NCBI RefSeq assembly: GCF_003173575.1
Contig: NZ_QGNY01000002.1
Location: 372,001 to 436,000 of the forward strand
Origin: Pedobacter paludis
GTDB taxonomy: Bacteria > Bacteroidota > Bacteroidia > Sphingobacteriales > Sphingobacteriaceae
Reading direction: 5' to 3'
Length of the DNA: 64,000 bases
Below, piece by piece: positions 1 to 9,684 of the stretch. Both the position numbers and the translations under genes were made by a program. How positions within the stretch are numbered: the stretch's first letter is position 1; the number at the start of each line of letters is the position of its first letter. The notes under the pieces were generated by a model that saw only the letters and a list, made by a program, of their open reading frames with translations, did no database searches and was not told the DNA's origin.

Positions 1-2467
1 CATGATTTTGTCCTTTGTAGGTAACCATCCATGAACGTTTCCCTTCCCTTCGAAGTGAGTTCAACCATTCAATACCTTGCTGAACATTCACATTATAATC
101 AATAGTGGTATTGATGATCAAAACTGGTGTCACTACTTTGCTTGAAAAAGCAATAGGAGAATTTTTTAAATAATTATAAGGGTCTGTTGAAAGGCTAATT
201 CCAGTACGCAATTGCCGATTCTCTATCTCTTCATCTTTGAGACCCGGAACATTGCCATAAGCAGAGAAGAGATTAGAAAGCCCAGAGATTGGAATAATAG
301 CTTTAAACCGCCTGCTAAAAGCTGCAAGGCAATTCATTCCGTAACCTCCAAAACTTCCCCCACAAGCACCCATCTTGGTGGTATCAGCATAACTTCTTGC
401 CCCAATCGCGTCCGCTGCTCCTTCAACAAATTTGACAATGCTTTGTGCCGTTTCGCCAAGTTTAAAGTGAATATCAGGCACACAGACCAAGTAGCCTTGT
501 GCCAGCATCATCGGAATATTAAAACTATAGTGATCTGAGTATGATGGATAATAAAACCTATTAAACTTCCATGATTCATGTTCGTAGAAGGTAAAGAGAA
601 TTGGATATTTCTTGTTCGGATCTAAATCATTAGGTTTATAAAAAATTGCTTGAGATTCAATTCCCTCTTTGGTCTTATAGTTAATGAGCTCTGAAGTAAA
701 CCATTCATAATTTTTCTCAGGATATATATTACTGATTGGATTAAATGCTTTGAAGTCTGATGTCCAATAATAATTAGCTGATTGTTTACTCGATTGGCGC
801 TGAACCAACCAGCAATTGGCATTTTTAGCTTTTATACCATTCCATTTGTGACCACTTGGCTCGGCATAAAGATGGCTATCCATAGTTAATTTTATAGGGT
901 TTCCACCCACTAAACGGGAAAGCTTGTAAAAACCCGACTCTTTAGTTTCGTTATTGAACGCAGCAAGATAAACTAATTTCCCTTTTTCAAAACTAAGGGC
1001 CTTATTATCGAGTAATCGTAGGCTTATTTTATTTTTTCTTCCGTATTGAGCGGTTATGGAAAGTGGTTTTTTTTCTCCCGAACTATCTAATAGCCACAGA
1101 TCATAGTTGTCTGCGACCAACAAATCATAAGCCTTATTCCATTCTAATCCTGTTTGTACTTCATCAATAATAAATAAACCCCTTGAAGCTGAACCTTTCA
1201 AATCTTCTTCTTCATTTTCGATTATTGGTATTGGAAGTTTTTCTGTAAGATTAGTTTCAATTCCGGTTTGAAGATCAATCGACAAGACATCGCCTCCTAT
1301 TTTTTTAGCATAGATAAATTTTTTTTTACCTTTTAAAAAAAAGCCAGTATTGCCAAAAGAAATCCCTTTTCTTATTACTGTAGAATCTGAACAGCGGACT
1401 AACGAACTCAGCCCCATCTGTTTCTTATTCCAGTAATATTCTGAATAAGCCTTTTCGTTGCTAATAAGATAGTATTTTCCATCTTTAGATATTCCCGTGC
1501 AGCGCGTACGCTCCTTATTTAACAACGTACTTTTACCCGACTTTAGGCTATAAAGAATATCATAAATTTGAGTTTCTCTCTCTATCTCGTTATTAAAGGT
1601 GGCATCCTGATAACTGAAAATATTTACGGATTCGTTAGTTGTTGTAACAGTATCTGCTTTTTTCTTTCCTTCCAGCATTAACCAATTACCATCTTTTTCA
1701 AATTTCTTTATACTAATCAGTTCGTAATCACTAGAAGAAATATTTTTTATTTGAACCGACCTTTCTGGTTCAAATATGAAAAGGTTACCTTGATTAAGGA
1801 AAGCAAAATTTTTCTTATTATCTGATAGAATAAGACCTTTTGGTTCCCCTTGACCAGACCACACGATTCGCTGACTATCTTTAGCTGGATCAACTAGATT
1901 AAGTTGATAAACTGTTCCCCTTTTCTGCAATAAAAGTAAACCATTCTCGATAGGAAAATTTTTAAGCACATCAGGATATACTATAAATTTGTTAGTTGAA
2001 AAAGTTTTGAACTTTAGTATATTGGGCTGATTTATAAGCGAAAACAACAGACCATTGAATCTCACTCCGCCAAATTTTAAGTAATTATTTACACCTTCAA
2101 TTTTTTCGATGTAGCCAGTTGTTAAATTCAGATTACATAAAATATGATTTTGTACAAAGGCCACATACCGGTTATCATCCGAAAAATTAATGGTATGTGC
2201 ATCTTCCAAACAATATTGTTTATCTGTATTTATTTCTTTAATAATCTGGCACATCTTACCAATCTTCCCTGTATTAAGGATTCGATAACTGGCCCACTTA
2301 CCATTAGGAGACAACTGTCCCTCATCTACAATTTGCCAACTTTCGATGGCAGATATGTCGAGTATTTTTTTTTGTCCAAAAACTGAAAAAAAAAAACAAA
2401 AATGTATCATTATCAAAAGCATACATTTTCTGCTATGACACAGAAAAGTATAAAAATTATTTTTCAT
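1..2467 (-). CDS. S9 family prolyl oligopeptidase-like serine peptidase (3' end cut by window edge)
   Basis: The reading frame is open from an ATG at 2467 to the window edge, giving 822 residues without the C-terminus. A hydrophobic N-terminus ending in VFGQ (about residues 15-33) is a signal peptide, so the enzyme is exported. The nucleophile motif GGSFGGYGM puts the catalytic serine at about residue 705. An Asp in TIDYNV (about 790) and a His in GQNH (about 822, the last complete codon) have the spacing known for the S9 triad. The middle part is weakly conserved, as expected for the beta-propeller that gates such peptidases. It follows susD in the same direction, 123 bases downstream, so it probably cuts peptides handled by the SusCD pair. 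The exact subfamily (S9A, S9B or S9C) cannot be told. Only a short C-terminal stretch should be missing. Confidence 0.85.
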   Translation of the reverse strand, partial: MKNNFYTFLCHSRKCMLLIMIHFCFFFSVFGQKKILDISAIESWQIVDEGQLSPNGKWASYRILNTGKIGKMCQIIKEINTDKQYCLEDAHTINFSDDNRYVAFVQNHILCNLNLTTGYIEKIEGVNNYLKFGGVRFNGLLFSLINQPNILKFKTFSTNKFIVYPDVLKNFPIENGLLLLQKRGTVYQLNLVDPAKDSQRIVWSGQGEPKGLILSDNKKNFAFLNQGNLFIFEPERSVQIKNISSSDYELISIKKFEKDGNWLMLEGKKKADTVTTTNESVNIFSYQDATFNNEIERETQIYDILYSLKSGKSTLLNKERTRCTGISKDGKYYLISNEKAYSEYYWNKKQMGLSSLVRCSDSTVIRKGISFGNTGFFLKGKKKFIYAKKIGGDVLSIDLQTGIETNLTEKLPIPIIENEEEDLKGSASRGLFIIDEVQTGLEWNKAYDLLVADNYDLWLLDSSGEKKPLSITAQYGRKNKISLRLLDNKALSFEKGKLVYLAAFNNETKESGFYKLSRLVGGNPIKLTMDSHLYAEPSGHKWNGIKAKNANCWLVQRQSSKQSANYYWTSDFKAFNPISNIYPEKNYEWFTSELINYKTKEGIESQAIFYKPNDLDPNKKYPILFTFYEHESWKFNRFYYPSYSDHYSFNIPMMLAQGYLVCVPDIHFKLGETAQSIVKFVEGAADAIGARSYADTTKMGACGGSFGGYGMNCLAAFSRRFKAIIPISGLSNLFSAYGNVPGLKDEEIENRQLRTGISLSTDPYNYLKNSPIAFSSKVVTPVLIINTTIDYNVNVQQGIEWLNSLRREGKRSWMVTYKGQNH

Positions 2468-2520
2468 TAAATCTAAACTTTGTTTGTGTATTGTTTATGA
2501 AATGTTTAGTTAATTGCACA

Positions 2521-2567
2521 ATGTGATTAGTTACTAAACAGTTTAACTTTTCAGTAACTAATCACAT
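2521..2567. repeat. 15-bp perfect inverted repeat between susD and the S9 peptidase gene
   Basis: ATGTGATTAGTTACT (2521-2535) and its exact reverse complement (2553-2567) surround a 17-base loop. As RNA this is a strong hairpin between the susD stop and the peptidase start. There is no clear U-run directly after it on the minus strand. It may therefore reduce read-through or protect the susCD message, rather than act as a full terminator. Confidence 0.6.
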
Positions 2568-2590
2568 ATGCCCACAACCTTTAGATAGCT

Positions 2591-4093
2591 TTAATACCCT
2601 GGGTTTTGTGCATTAGTCATGTTAGGATCGCCAAATCGCTGTTCTCTCGGAATTGGAAGAAGCTTCCAATTTGGATTCCAAGTACCTCCCTTTGCTGTAG
2701 TAACATCTGGCATCACCTCATCTGCTCTTACTTTTGATGCGTCAATTAAACCCGGCATGCGCTTAAGATCAAACCAACGAAAACCTTCAGTAAAAAGCTC
2801 CACCTTTCTTTCTTGCTCAATTGCCGCATTTAATTGAGTTCTCGATAAGGGTAACTGTAGATTTGGTAATGGATTTGGGACTGCTGGAGTAGCGGCTAAC
2901 CTTGCTCTCGTGCGGATCTTGTTTAGATCAAGAATCGCTCCTTCGACATCTAGTAATCGTGCTTTAGCCTCTGCTCTGATCAAGTATTGTTCCCCTAATC
3001 TAAAAAGTACGTCGTACTCTGTAAATGTAGTCTGGCTTGGAGTACTTTTATATTTATAAGCATAGGGATAAAATTTTGTCCCCACACTAACACTACCTGT
3101 CCAATTCACTTTTCTCCCATCGCCAGCTTCAAATGCATTGTATAAGTCATTGTTTAAATAATAGTTCTTAGAATTGTCAGGTCCCCCAGCATTTAAAACA
3201 AAATACAAGCTCTGATTAACATTGAATGGTGGGCCCTGGCGCGGTTCAATTGACCAAATAGTTTCTGAACTGTTTTTTAGAAATACGTCATTCAGATTAA
3301 TCAAAGAAAATAAATTTGTGTTTTCAATAATTTGCGTACTTTGTTGCACAGCACCGGAAAAATCTCCTTTTTGCAAATAAACTCGAGAAAGTAAAGCAGT
3401 TGCAGCCCAATATGTTGGTCTTACACGATCGGAAGTCGTTATCATTAGGTTTTTACCTAAAAAATTTTTACTCAATAGGGTTTGAGCATCGATTAAGTCT
3501 GCAACAATCTGATTGTAAACATCCTGAATTGGAGCTCGGGGAAGTTGTCTGTTTACTTCAGGATCTGTTGTAAGCGCTAAAGGAACATCTCCAAATAAGT
3601 TAACGGCATAATAATAAAAGTATGCTCTTAAAAATTTTGCCTCCCCCAATAATTGTTTTTTAACTGCTGGAGTTAGAGAAGAGGTTTTGTTTAAGCCCTC
3701 TACTGCTGAGTTCGTTTTATAAATAGCTAAATAAAAATCAGACCACGGTAGTTCCGAACTAGTTTCCCTCAGCGCGTTTTGATAATATGCTAACATTGAG
3801 ACATTAAGTGATTGATTATATATATTTACTTCATCCGAAAGAAGACCTAAGTAGAGAAAAGAAGCACCATTGTTAAATTCATTAGCACCCCGAATAATAT
3901 TATTTACCATTCCGATTGCCGTGCCGTCCACATTGAAGATATTTTCTGAATTTATATTGTTCTGAGAAGGCGGAACTTCAACTAATTTCCGGCAGCCACT
4001 CATTATTATTAAAATTACCAGTAATAGGTATTTGATGCTTAGCCTATTCAATTCCTGAAGAGCTTGCTTTTTGGTTAATATATTGTTGAACAT
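2591..4093 (-). CDS. SusD/RagB family nutrient-binding outer-membrane lipoprotein
   Basis: 500 residues, a normal length for SusD. A hydrophobic stretch ends in IIMSGC (cysteine at about residue 34), a lipobox that anchors the protein to the outer membrane after export. The family-typical N-terminal phrase LVEVPPSQNN, TPR-like helices (for example AKFLRAYFYYYAVNLFGDVPL) and the C-terminal signature of SusD proteins (ERKVELFTEGFRWFDLKRM, then LLPIPREQ and a final NPGY) are all visible. SusD forms the lid over the SusC channel and captures the substrate. The gene starts 18 bases after the susC stop, so the two are co-transcribed. The substrate cannot be deduced from sequence. The neighbouring peptidase suggests peptides. 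Confidence 0.93.
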   Translation of the reverse strand: MFNNILTKKQALQELNRLSIKYLLLVILIIMSGCRKLVEVPPSQNNINSENIFNVDGTAIGMVNNIIRGANEFNNGASFLYLGLLSDEVNIYNQSLNVSMLAYYQNALRETSSELPWSDFYLAIYKTNSAVEGLNKTSSLTPAVKKQLLGEAKFLRAYFYYYAVNLFGDVPLALTTDPEVNRQLPRAPIQDVYNQIVADLIDAQTLLSKNFLGKNLMITTSDRVRPTYWAATALLSRVYLQKGDFSGAVQQSTQIIENTNLFSLINLNDVFLKNSSETIWSIEPRQGPPFNVNQSLYFVLNAGGPDNSKNYYLNNDLYNAFEAGDGRKVNWTGSVSVGTKFYPYAYKYKSTPSQTTFTEYDVLFRLGEQYLIRAEAKARLLDVEGAILDLNKIRTRARLAATPAVPNPLPNLQLPLSRTQLNAAIEQERKVELFTEGFRWFDLKRMPGLIDASKVRADEVMPDVTTAKGGTWNPNWKLLPIPREQRFGDPNMTNAQNPGY

Positions 4094-4111
4094 AATACTC
4101 TATAGTTATAA

Positions 4112-7100
4112 TTATAAATCAATGCGAAGACCTAAAATCATTGTCCGTAAAGGCGGAAGAACGCCATTACCACTTTCAGGATCCAAACCTGTGTATTTAG
4201 TAAATGTCAAAACGTTTTGTACACTATAGATTATAGTTGCATTTTGAACACCAACTTTACTAACCAATAATTTTGGAATTTTATAAGATATTGCTACATT
4301 TTTAAGGCGGATGAAAGAGGCATCCTGAATTACCAAATCACTAGAAATTGCATTCGACCATGGATCAAAATAATCAAAATTAGGAACGGCATTTAATTTC
4401 TGTACGCTTTTTACGTCACCTTGTTGTTTCCAATAGTCAAAACCAGATGGCTGATTATTTATGCCTCCTGCAAAAACGCCTGTACCTGTTAATAAGGTAT
4501 TTTCTTTAACCTGTTTGATAAATTGAAAAAGAAAATCGAGGGTCAAATTCTTATATCGAACAGAATTACTCCAACCACCATTAAATTTAGGTAACCGATC
4601 AATAAAAATTCTATCTGTAGTATAATCAGGATTACTTGTTATCGTTCCATCTGCCTTATAGAATTGGTATAGGCCGGTCTGTGGATTTACTCCTGCATTT
4701 CTATAAACGGGAAGTGCATTTATTGACTTGCCAATCACATAACTATATTGATATGGAGATGATGTGATATCAGGAAAACTAACTAACTTGTTTTTGACGA
4801 AAGTGATGTTGAAATTACTAGACCATTCAAAATCTGTTGTTGTGACCGGCTTAGTATTTAAAGTAAATTCAGCTCCACTATTTTGTACGGTTGCTGGAAA
4901 GTTTGCTAAATAACTCGTAAAACCAGTTGAACTTGGTAGACTATAAGCTAGCAGCTGATTTGATGAACGACTTCGGTAAAGATTTGAAGTTAGTAGAATT
5001 CGGTCGTTTATAAAGCCTAAACTTAATCCCAAATTTAATTTTTTAGTCTCCTCCCACTGTAAATTGGGGTTCGGTAAACCACTAGGGGCATATGTAGTTA
5101 CTTGTTGGTAGGATGCACTCGAATTTTGTGGTCTATACAAATTCAAATAAGCATAATCTGGTATTCCATCAGATCCTGTTGCTCCATAGCTAAGATTGAT
5201 TTTACCAAAGCTTAAAAATTTAATATTATTCTTAATCAGTTTTTCTTCTGAAAAAATCCAACCTCCTGAAATACTCCAAAAATTATGGTATTTATTATTA
5301 CTACCAAAACGGGAAGTTCCATCTCTTCTGAAGTTTGCTTGAAATAGATATTTGTCATCAAGATTGTACCCCAGTTGCCCAAACAAGGCAGCATATCGAT
5401 ATTGAGTAATTTGGGTGGGTAATGAAAAAATTGTCGATGCAGATGAAATGGAGGAAAGAAGTTGGTCGCTACTATAACCAAGTCCATATAAACTTTTGGT
5501 ATTCAAATAGTTTCTTCTCACAGTTCCTGCGATAAAGGCATTGATTTTTCCACGACCGATAGCATTTGCATAACTTAATTGAGGTTCTACAATCCATAGT
5601 CTTTGGTTGCCATCCGAAAATATTGAAAGCGGCTGGACACCATTTAAGACATCAGTAGGAGAATACGCACTAGTGGGTAATGAGAAAACCTCATTGCTTT
5701 GCTGATTAGTATATCCAAACCTTGAACTAAGATTTAATTGCTTAGAAAACTGATATCCTAAGTTCATAGATGCAATTAAATTGGTGACCCTGTTTTGCCT
5801 TATTGTGCTGAAAGCGCCGCCCAAAGGGTTAGCCCAAGTTGTCTTGTTATTTGAATCGAATTGCCAATTCAAGGTACCATCGGCATTATAGAGATTTGGA
5901 GCCACTGGTGCTAATTTCATAGCAAAGTAAGTTAAATCAGTACCCGGTAACTCATTGAAATTAAGAGTGTAAGATAAAGAAAATTGAGCCTTGAAACGCT
6001 CATTTGGGCTAGAATGGTTTAAATTCATTAAGAGTGAGCCATTTTGATCAGCTAAATTTGTTGGGAAGACTGTTGTCTGTCTGTTGTAGTTCGCGCTTAT
6101 TAAATATTGGCTTAAGTTTGTTCCACCAGAGACTGAACCTTGAAAATTTGAATATTTCGCCGTTCCCCCCAATAATACTTTCTGCCAATCAGTTTCTCTA
6201 TTATTATCCCATGCACCATTTAGATCGTATTGGTTTGCAAATTCTGGAGAATTTTCCGTAAGACCATCTGTATTAAAATAAGCCCATCTCCGCATTTTCA
6301 GATACTCATCACGTCCCATAAGATCTAGATACCTTGTATTTTGGGATATACCTTGTTGCAGATTTATCGAAACCTTACTGATTCCAGGTTTTCCTTTTTT
6401 TGTTGTAATAATAATGGCTCCATTTGCAGCTTGAGATCCATAAATCGCAGTTGCTTCTGCGTCTTTGAGAACACTTATACTCTCAATATCTTGCGGGTTT
6501 AAATAATTAAGAGGATTTCCAGCTCCAACACGGGGCTCACCATTATTACCAGATAAACCCAGAATAGAAGTATTCTGAGATGATATTATATCTTGGCTCA
6601 GAAAAGGCACACCATCAACCACAAAAAAAGGAGTATTTGCATTCCTCATGCTGTTAGGACCTTGAATCTGAACAGTTATTCCACTCTTAGAAAATCCTGT
6701 GGCCTGGCTAACAGTAATTCCAGGAACCTCCCCTTGAAGAGCTAATAATGGATTTGTCACAGGCTTGTTTTCAATCTCTTTTGAAGTAATAGTTGTAATA
6801 TTTCCAGTCGACAATCTTTGGCTTGTTTGATCGTATGCTCTTACAACCACCTGATCCAAGGAATTTTCGGAAACCTTTAACTTGACTACTCCAATGAATT
6901 TTGCGGCAGTAATTTCCTGCGTTTCATAGCCCAAAAACTTAACTAACAATATAGCTCCCTCTTCAATACCACCTATTTCGAAAGTTCCGTCAGCTTTGGC
7001 ATTTACACCTTTGCCAGAGGATTTCAAAGTGATCGACGCCCCACCCAAAGCCTGCCCATTTTCATCTGTTACTTTCCCTGTCACGGTAATCTCCTGAAGT

Positions 7101-7489
7101 TTATCGATGAGGCGACCTAGAAAGTTTATATCTTCTTTAGGTTTTATGGCAATACTATTACCCTCAATCTTGTAGGTATAATCTAATCCATTCAAGGCTT
7201 GTTGTAAAGCCTCTTCAACTGTGGCGTTGTTTAGAGCAACAGTTACTTTATGGTTTTTCGGAAAATCCTTTCCATCGGAAAACAGGTCGAAACCGCTCTG
7301 TTTTCTGATTTCTTTTAGAACATTATTTAACGGGACGTTTCGCTGGTTTAGCGTGATCCTTTGTGCGAGCCCTGCAGCACTGACCTGCATCAGGCAGGCT
7401 ATCAACAGTACGGTGGTTAGACGCATGATAAGCCAGATTTTGTGGAATACCTTTTTAGGTATACCAATTCCTTCAATAAATTGATACAT
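4112..7489 (-). CDS. SusC/RagA family TonB-linked outer-membrane receptor with STN signalling domain
   Basis: 1125 residues. The N-terminal extension and signal peptide (MRLTTVLLIACLMQVSAAG, from residue 22) precede an STN domain (about 45-115), the segment that talks to FecR-type anti-sigma factors. A carboxypeptidase-regulatory-like beta sandwich (about 133-215), the TonB plug (about 220-360, with FFVVDGVPF and DAEATAIYGSQAANGAIIITTKKG) and a long beta-barrel ending in LGLRIDL follow. It imports its ligand across the outer membrane using TonB energy and pairs with the SusD encoded directly downstream. The STN domain together with the upstream fecR and sigma genes indicates trans-envelope induction by substrate. 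The first 400 bases are richer in G+C than the barrel part, which hints at a mosaic gene. Confidence 0.95.
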   Translation of the reverse strand: MYQFIEGIGIPKKVFHKIWLIMRLTTVLLIACLMQVSAAGLAQRITLNQRNVPLNNVLKEIRKQSGFDLFSDGKDFPKNHKVTVALNNATVEEALQQALNGLDYTYKIEGNSIAIKPKEDINFLGRLIDKLQEITVTGKVTDENGQALGGASITLKSSGKGVNAKADGTFEIGGIEEGAILLVKFLGYETQEITAAKFIGVVKLKVSENSLDQVVVRAYDQTSQRLSTGNITTITSKEIENKPVTNPLLALQGEVPGITVSQATGFSKSGITVQIQGPNSMRNANTPFFVVDGVPFLSQDIISSQNTSILGLSGNNGEPRVGAGNPLNYLNPQDIESISVLKDAEATAIYGSQAANGAIIITTKKGKPGISKVSINLQQGISQNTRYLDLMGRDEYLKMRRWAYFNTDGLTENSPEFANQYDLNGAWDNNRETDWQKVLLGGTAKYSNFQGSVSGGTNLSQYLISANYNRQTTVFPTNLADQNGSLLMNLNHSSPNERFKAQFSLSYTLNFNELPGTDLTYFAMKLAPVAPNLYNADGTLNWQFDSNNKTTWANPLGGAFSTIRQNRVTNLIASMNLGYQFSKQLNLSSRFGYTNQQSNEVFSLPTSAYSPTDVLNGVQPLSIFSDGNQRLWIVEPQLSYANAIGRGKINAFIAGTVRRNYLNTKSLYGLGYSSDQLLSSISSASTIFSLPTQITQYRYAALFGQLGYNLDDKYLFQANFRRDGTSRFGSNNKYHNFWSISGGWIFSEEKLIKNNIKFLSFGKINLSYGATGSDGIPDYAYLNLYRPQNSSASYQQVTTYAPSGLPNPNLQWEETKKLNLGLSLGFINDRILLTSNLYRSRSSNQLLAYSLPSSTGFTSYLANFPATVQNSGAEFTLNTKPVTTTDFEWSSNFNITFVKNKLVSFPDITSSPYQYSYVIGKSINALPVYRNAGVNPQTGLYQFYKADGTITSNPDYTTDRIFIDRLPKFNGGWSNSVRYKNLTLDFLFQFIKQVKENTLLTGTGVFAGGINNQPSGFDYWKQQGDVKSVQKLNAVPNFDYFDPWSNAISSDLVIQDASFIRLKNVAISYKIPKLLVSKVGVQNATIIYSVQNVLTFTKYTGLDPESGNGVLPPLRTMILGLRIDL

Positions 7490-7591
7490 TTGTTTAGCGT
7501 TTGGTTTTTGGCAGGATCCTCACTCTTTCCACGGAACAGGATACTGCGATTTAACAGTTTAATATTTTTAATGTTGGCTGATGCCAAACCT

Positions 7592-7626
7592 CAACCAGTT
7601 CTCTCACCAGAGCTGGTTGTTTTTTT
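7592..7626. other. hairpin with T-run in the fecR-susC intergenic region
   Basis: CAACCAG (7592-7598) pairs with CTGGTTG (7613-7619), with further CTCT/AGAG pairing inside, and is followed on the plus strand by seven T. Read on the plus strand this has the form of an intrinsic terminator. Read in the direction of the operon it is a hairpin in the susC leader. The roughly 230-base gap between fecR and susC suggests that susC has its own promoter, used by the ECF sigma factor. I could not identify that promoter. Confidence 0.4.
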
Positions 7627-7720
7627 AAGGCCTTGCCCTAGGGTCGTAAAACTTTTTTCATCCTTTTGGTTCTTTGGTTAATGTTCTGTTAGTTTGTTTT
7701 TGTGTAGGTGGATGAATATT

Positions 7721-8833
7721 TTAATTGGATATGTAGAGTTTCTTTCCTTCGATCCTGAACTTGACCAGACCTGAGTTTTCGATCAGTTTCAGCACTGCCG
7801 ACAGCTTGCTTGATCTCGAGATCCAGCCGTATGCCTCAATATGCTCCGGGACGGATTTATCATAAACGAGCTCGACGCCGTACCATCTTGCGATCTTGCG
7901 CATAGCAACCCTAAAGTCCACTTCGTCCAGATTGAATTCACCATCTTTCCAGTCTACAATGTTTTCTGTATTGACTTTAGAGACTTTGAAATCGGTTTGC
8001 GTATTCAATGCCTGCTGTCCAGGGACGATGGTCTGTGAACTGCCTGCCTTTGAAACCCTGACAGATCCTTCGAGCAGGGTGGTGGCTATGCCGGGTTCAT
8101 CTGTATAGGCGTTGATGTTGAAATGCGTACCCAATACCTCGACTTCCTGATTGCCTGTTTCCACGACGAAGGGATGGTCGCGGTCTTTGGCAATTTCAAA
8201 GTAGGCCTCGCCGGCTAATTCTACCCTGCGTCTCGGGGCGGCCGCGAACGAGGAAGGATATTTTATCGAAGAAGCGGCGTTGAGCCATACCTTGCTGCCA
8301 TCTGGCAGTGCCACTATCTGGGTTTCCCCTGTGTATGTTGTTAAGGTCTGCATTCTAACCGTTTGATCCTTGGTGTCGATTATAGAATAGATCAGCTCGC
8401 CTTTCTCGTTTTTTACAATCTTTACGCCTGATTCCTCGGCAATTTTTCCACTAGCCAAGTCTGCCAGATAGAGTTTTTTGCCATCTGAAAGTGTCAGGGT
8501 AGCCGCCGTTCTGCCGGGTTCCACATCGCTTGCTATGAAAGCCTGGTCTGACTGTTTTTCTACCGGATGGTAAAAATATTTGCCGATCATAATGGCCAGG
8601 GCGATTGTGGCCGCTACCGCGAATCTAACCCAGTATTTGACGCCATTCTTTTCTTCCAAAAAAGACCTGATCTGTGCCCGGCCTTTGCGCTTCATCTCTT
8701 CATGTTCGGCCTCGGTCAAAGCCACGGGGGAATTGTCCTCCATGTCATGAATCCATAGATCAAGTAACTCTTCTTCTTTTTGGGATGCTTTTCCCTGCCT
8801 ATAATCCTTTATTATTTTTAACGAGTCTTTCAT
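7721..8833 (-). CDS. FecR family anti-sigma factor (DUF4974 C-terminus)
   Basis: 370 residues. The cytoplasmic N-terminus (about 1-66, rich in charged residues, starting KDYRQGKASQKEEELL) would bind the sigma factor. One membrane span follows (about 67-85, FAVAATIALAIMIGKYF). The periplasmic FecR domain has the usual phrases TYTGETQIVALPDGSKVWLN, VELAGEAYFEIAKD and VEVLGTHFNINAY (about 165-250). The C-terminal DUF4974 region ends in VKFRIEGKKLYISN. The protein passes the signal from the SusC STN domain to the ECF sigma factor encoded upstream. It sits between the sigma gene and susC, the standard Bacteroidetes order. Its G+C is higher than that of susD. Confidence 0.95.
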   Translation of the reverse strand: MKDSLKIIKDYRQGKASQKEEELLDLWIHDMEDNSPVALTEAEHEEMKRKGRAQIRSFLEEKNGVKYWVRFAVAATIALAIMIGKYFYHPVEKQSDQAFIASDVEPGRTAATLTLSDGKKLYLADLASGKIAEESGVKIVKNEKGELIYSIIDTKDQTVRMQTLTTYTGETQIVALPDGSKVWLNAASSIKYPSSFAAAPRRRVELAGEAYFEIAKDRDHPFVVETGNQEVEVLGTHFNINAYTDEPGIATTLLEGSVRVSKAGSSQTIVPGQQALNTQTDFKVSKVNTENIVDWKDGEFNLDEVDFRVAMRKIARWYGVELVYDKSVPEHIEAYGWISRSSKLSAVLKLIENSGLVKFRIEGKKLYISN

Positions 8834-9036
8834 AAGCTATAAATAGAATATGAACTTAATTTTCTATTGTAATTATAACCGTGTAAAACTTCGAGGCCGT
8901 TACTGTACAAAAAAAATCAATTATTTTTCAACACACTGTCAATCAGTAGTTTAAAATAGCATCAAAATTTCAAATGTCCAAATCTTTCTGGCTGTTTTAG
9001 CTGAATATGGCATTTGAATGGCTTCTGAAAGCCGGT

Positions 9037-9618
9037 CTATCTAAACCTGAAAAGCATGTAATAGTAAAGGAACAATCCAAGCTTTGTGCGCAGGATTTTT
9101 AAGGCGCGGGTGATGTGGCGGGCCACGTTTTCTTCCGTTGTACCGAGCACTTCCGCTATTTCGCGGTGGGTGAGGTTTTCTCTTCGAGACAGTAGAAAAA
9201 CATCTCTCATTTTTGTTGGCAAAAGATCGACCTGGCGATTGATAAGCTCCATGATATCTTTTTCGCGGACGCGGTAATCGGCCTGGTCGCTGAAATTAGC
9301 GACATGATCTTGTAAGGACTTAAGGTATTTGCCTTCAATCTTTTGATGGGCGAATATATTCAGCAACTGATATCTTACCGATTGGTATAAATAGCTGGCC
9401 AGTGAAGTCTGGATATTGACTTCGGATCTTCTGGTCCAAAGGCTCGTGTAGACCTCATGGACAACGTCTTCTGCCTCCGGACGGTTCTTCAGGCGTTTGT
9501 CGGCATAGATGATCAAAAGGTTGTAGTAGCGTTCAAAGATTTCCATAAAGGCGTTCTTATCACCCTGCTTCAACAGGGCGTATAACTCTTCATCTTTATG
9601 TGTACTATAAATGACCAT
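9037..9618 (-). CDS. ECF sigma-70 factor, FecI/Bacteroidetes type
   Basis: 193 residues if started at the ATG at 9618 (MVIYSTHKDEELYALLKQGD). A start at 9684 would add 22 residues that do not look conserved. Region 2 is visible in NAFMEIFERYYNLLIIYADK and RPEAEDVVHEVYTSLW. Region 4 is visible in LLPTKMRDVFLLSRR and LTHREIAEVLGTTEENVARH, the promoter-recognising helix-turn-helix. The gene is first in the sigma-fecR-susC-susD-peptidase order and should be released by FecR when the SusC receptor is loaded. The hydrophobic tail FLYYYMLF is common in this sigma subfamily. Confidence 0.93.
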   Translation of the reverse strand: MVIYSTHKDEELYALLKQGDKNAFMEIFERYYNLLIIYADKRLKNRPEAEDVVHEVYTSLWTRRSEVNIQTSLASYLYQSVRYQLLNIFAHQKIEGKYLKSLQDHVANFSDQADYRVREKDIMELINRQVDLLPTKMRDVFLLSRRENLTHREIAEVLGTTEENVARHITRALKILRTKLGLFLYYYMLFRFR

Positions 9619-9684
9619 GCAAAAAAAACCGTTCGGTCTGCCATCGAAACCAAACTTATCTAATTTAGAAAATTTGTTCAGCAA

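Noticed and set aside
212..538. 108-codon forward frame at the left edge
   Set aside because: It is antisense to the catalytic domain of the S9 peptidase, whose Ser-Asp-His motifs are intact.
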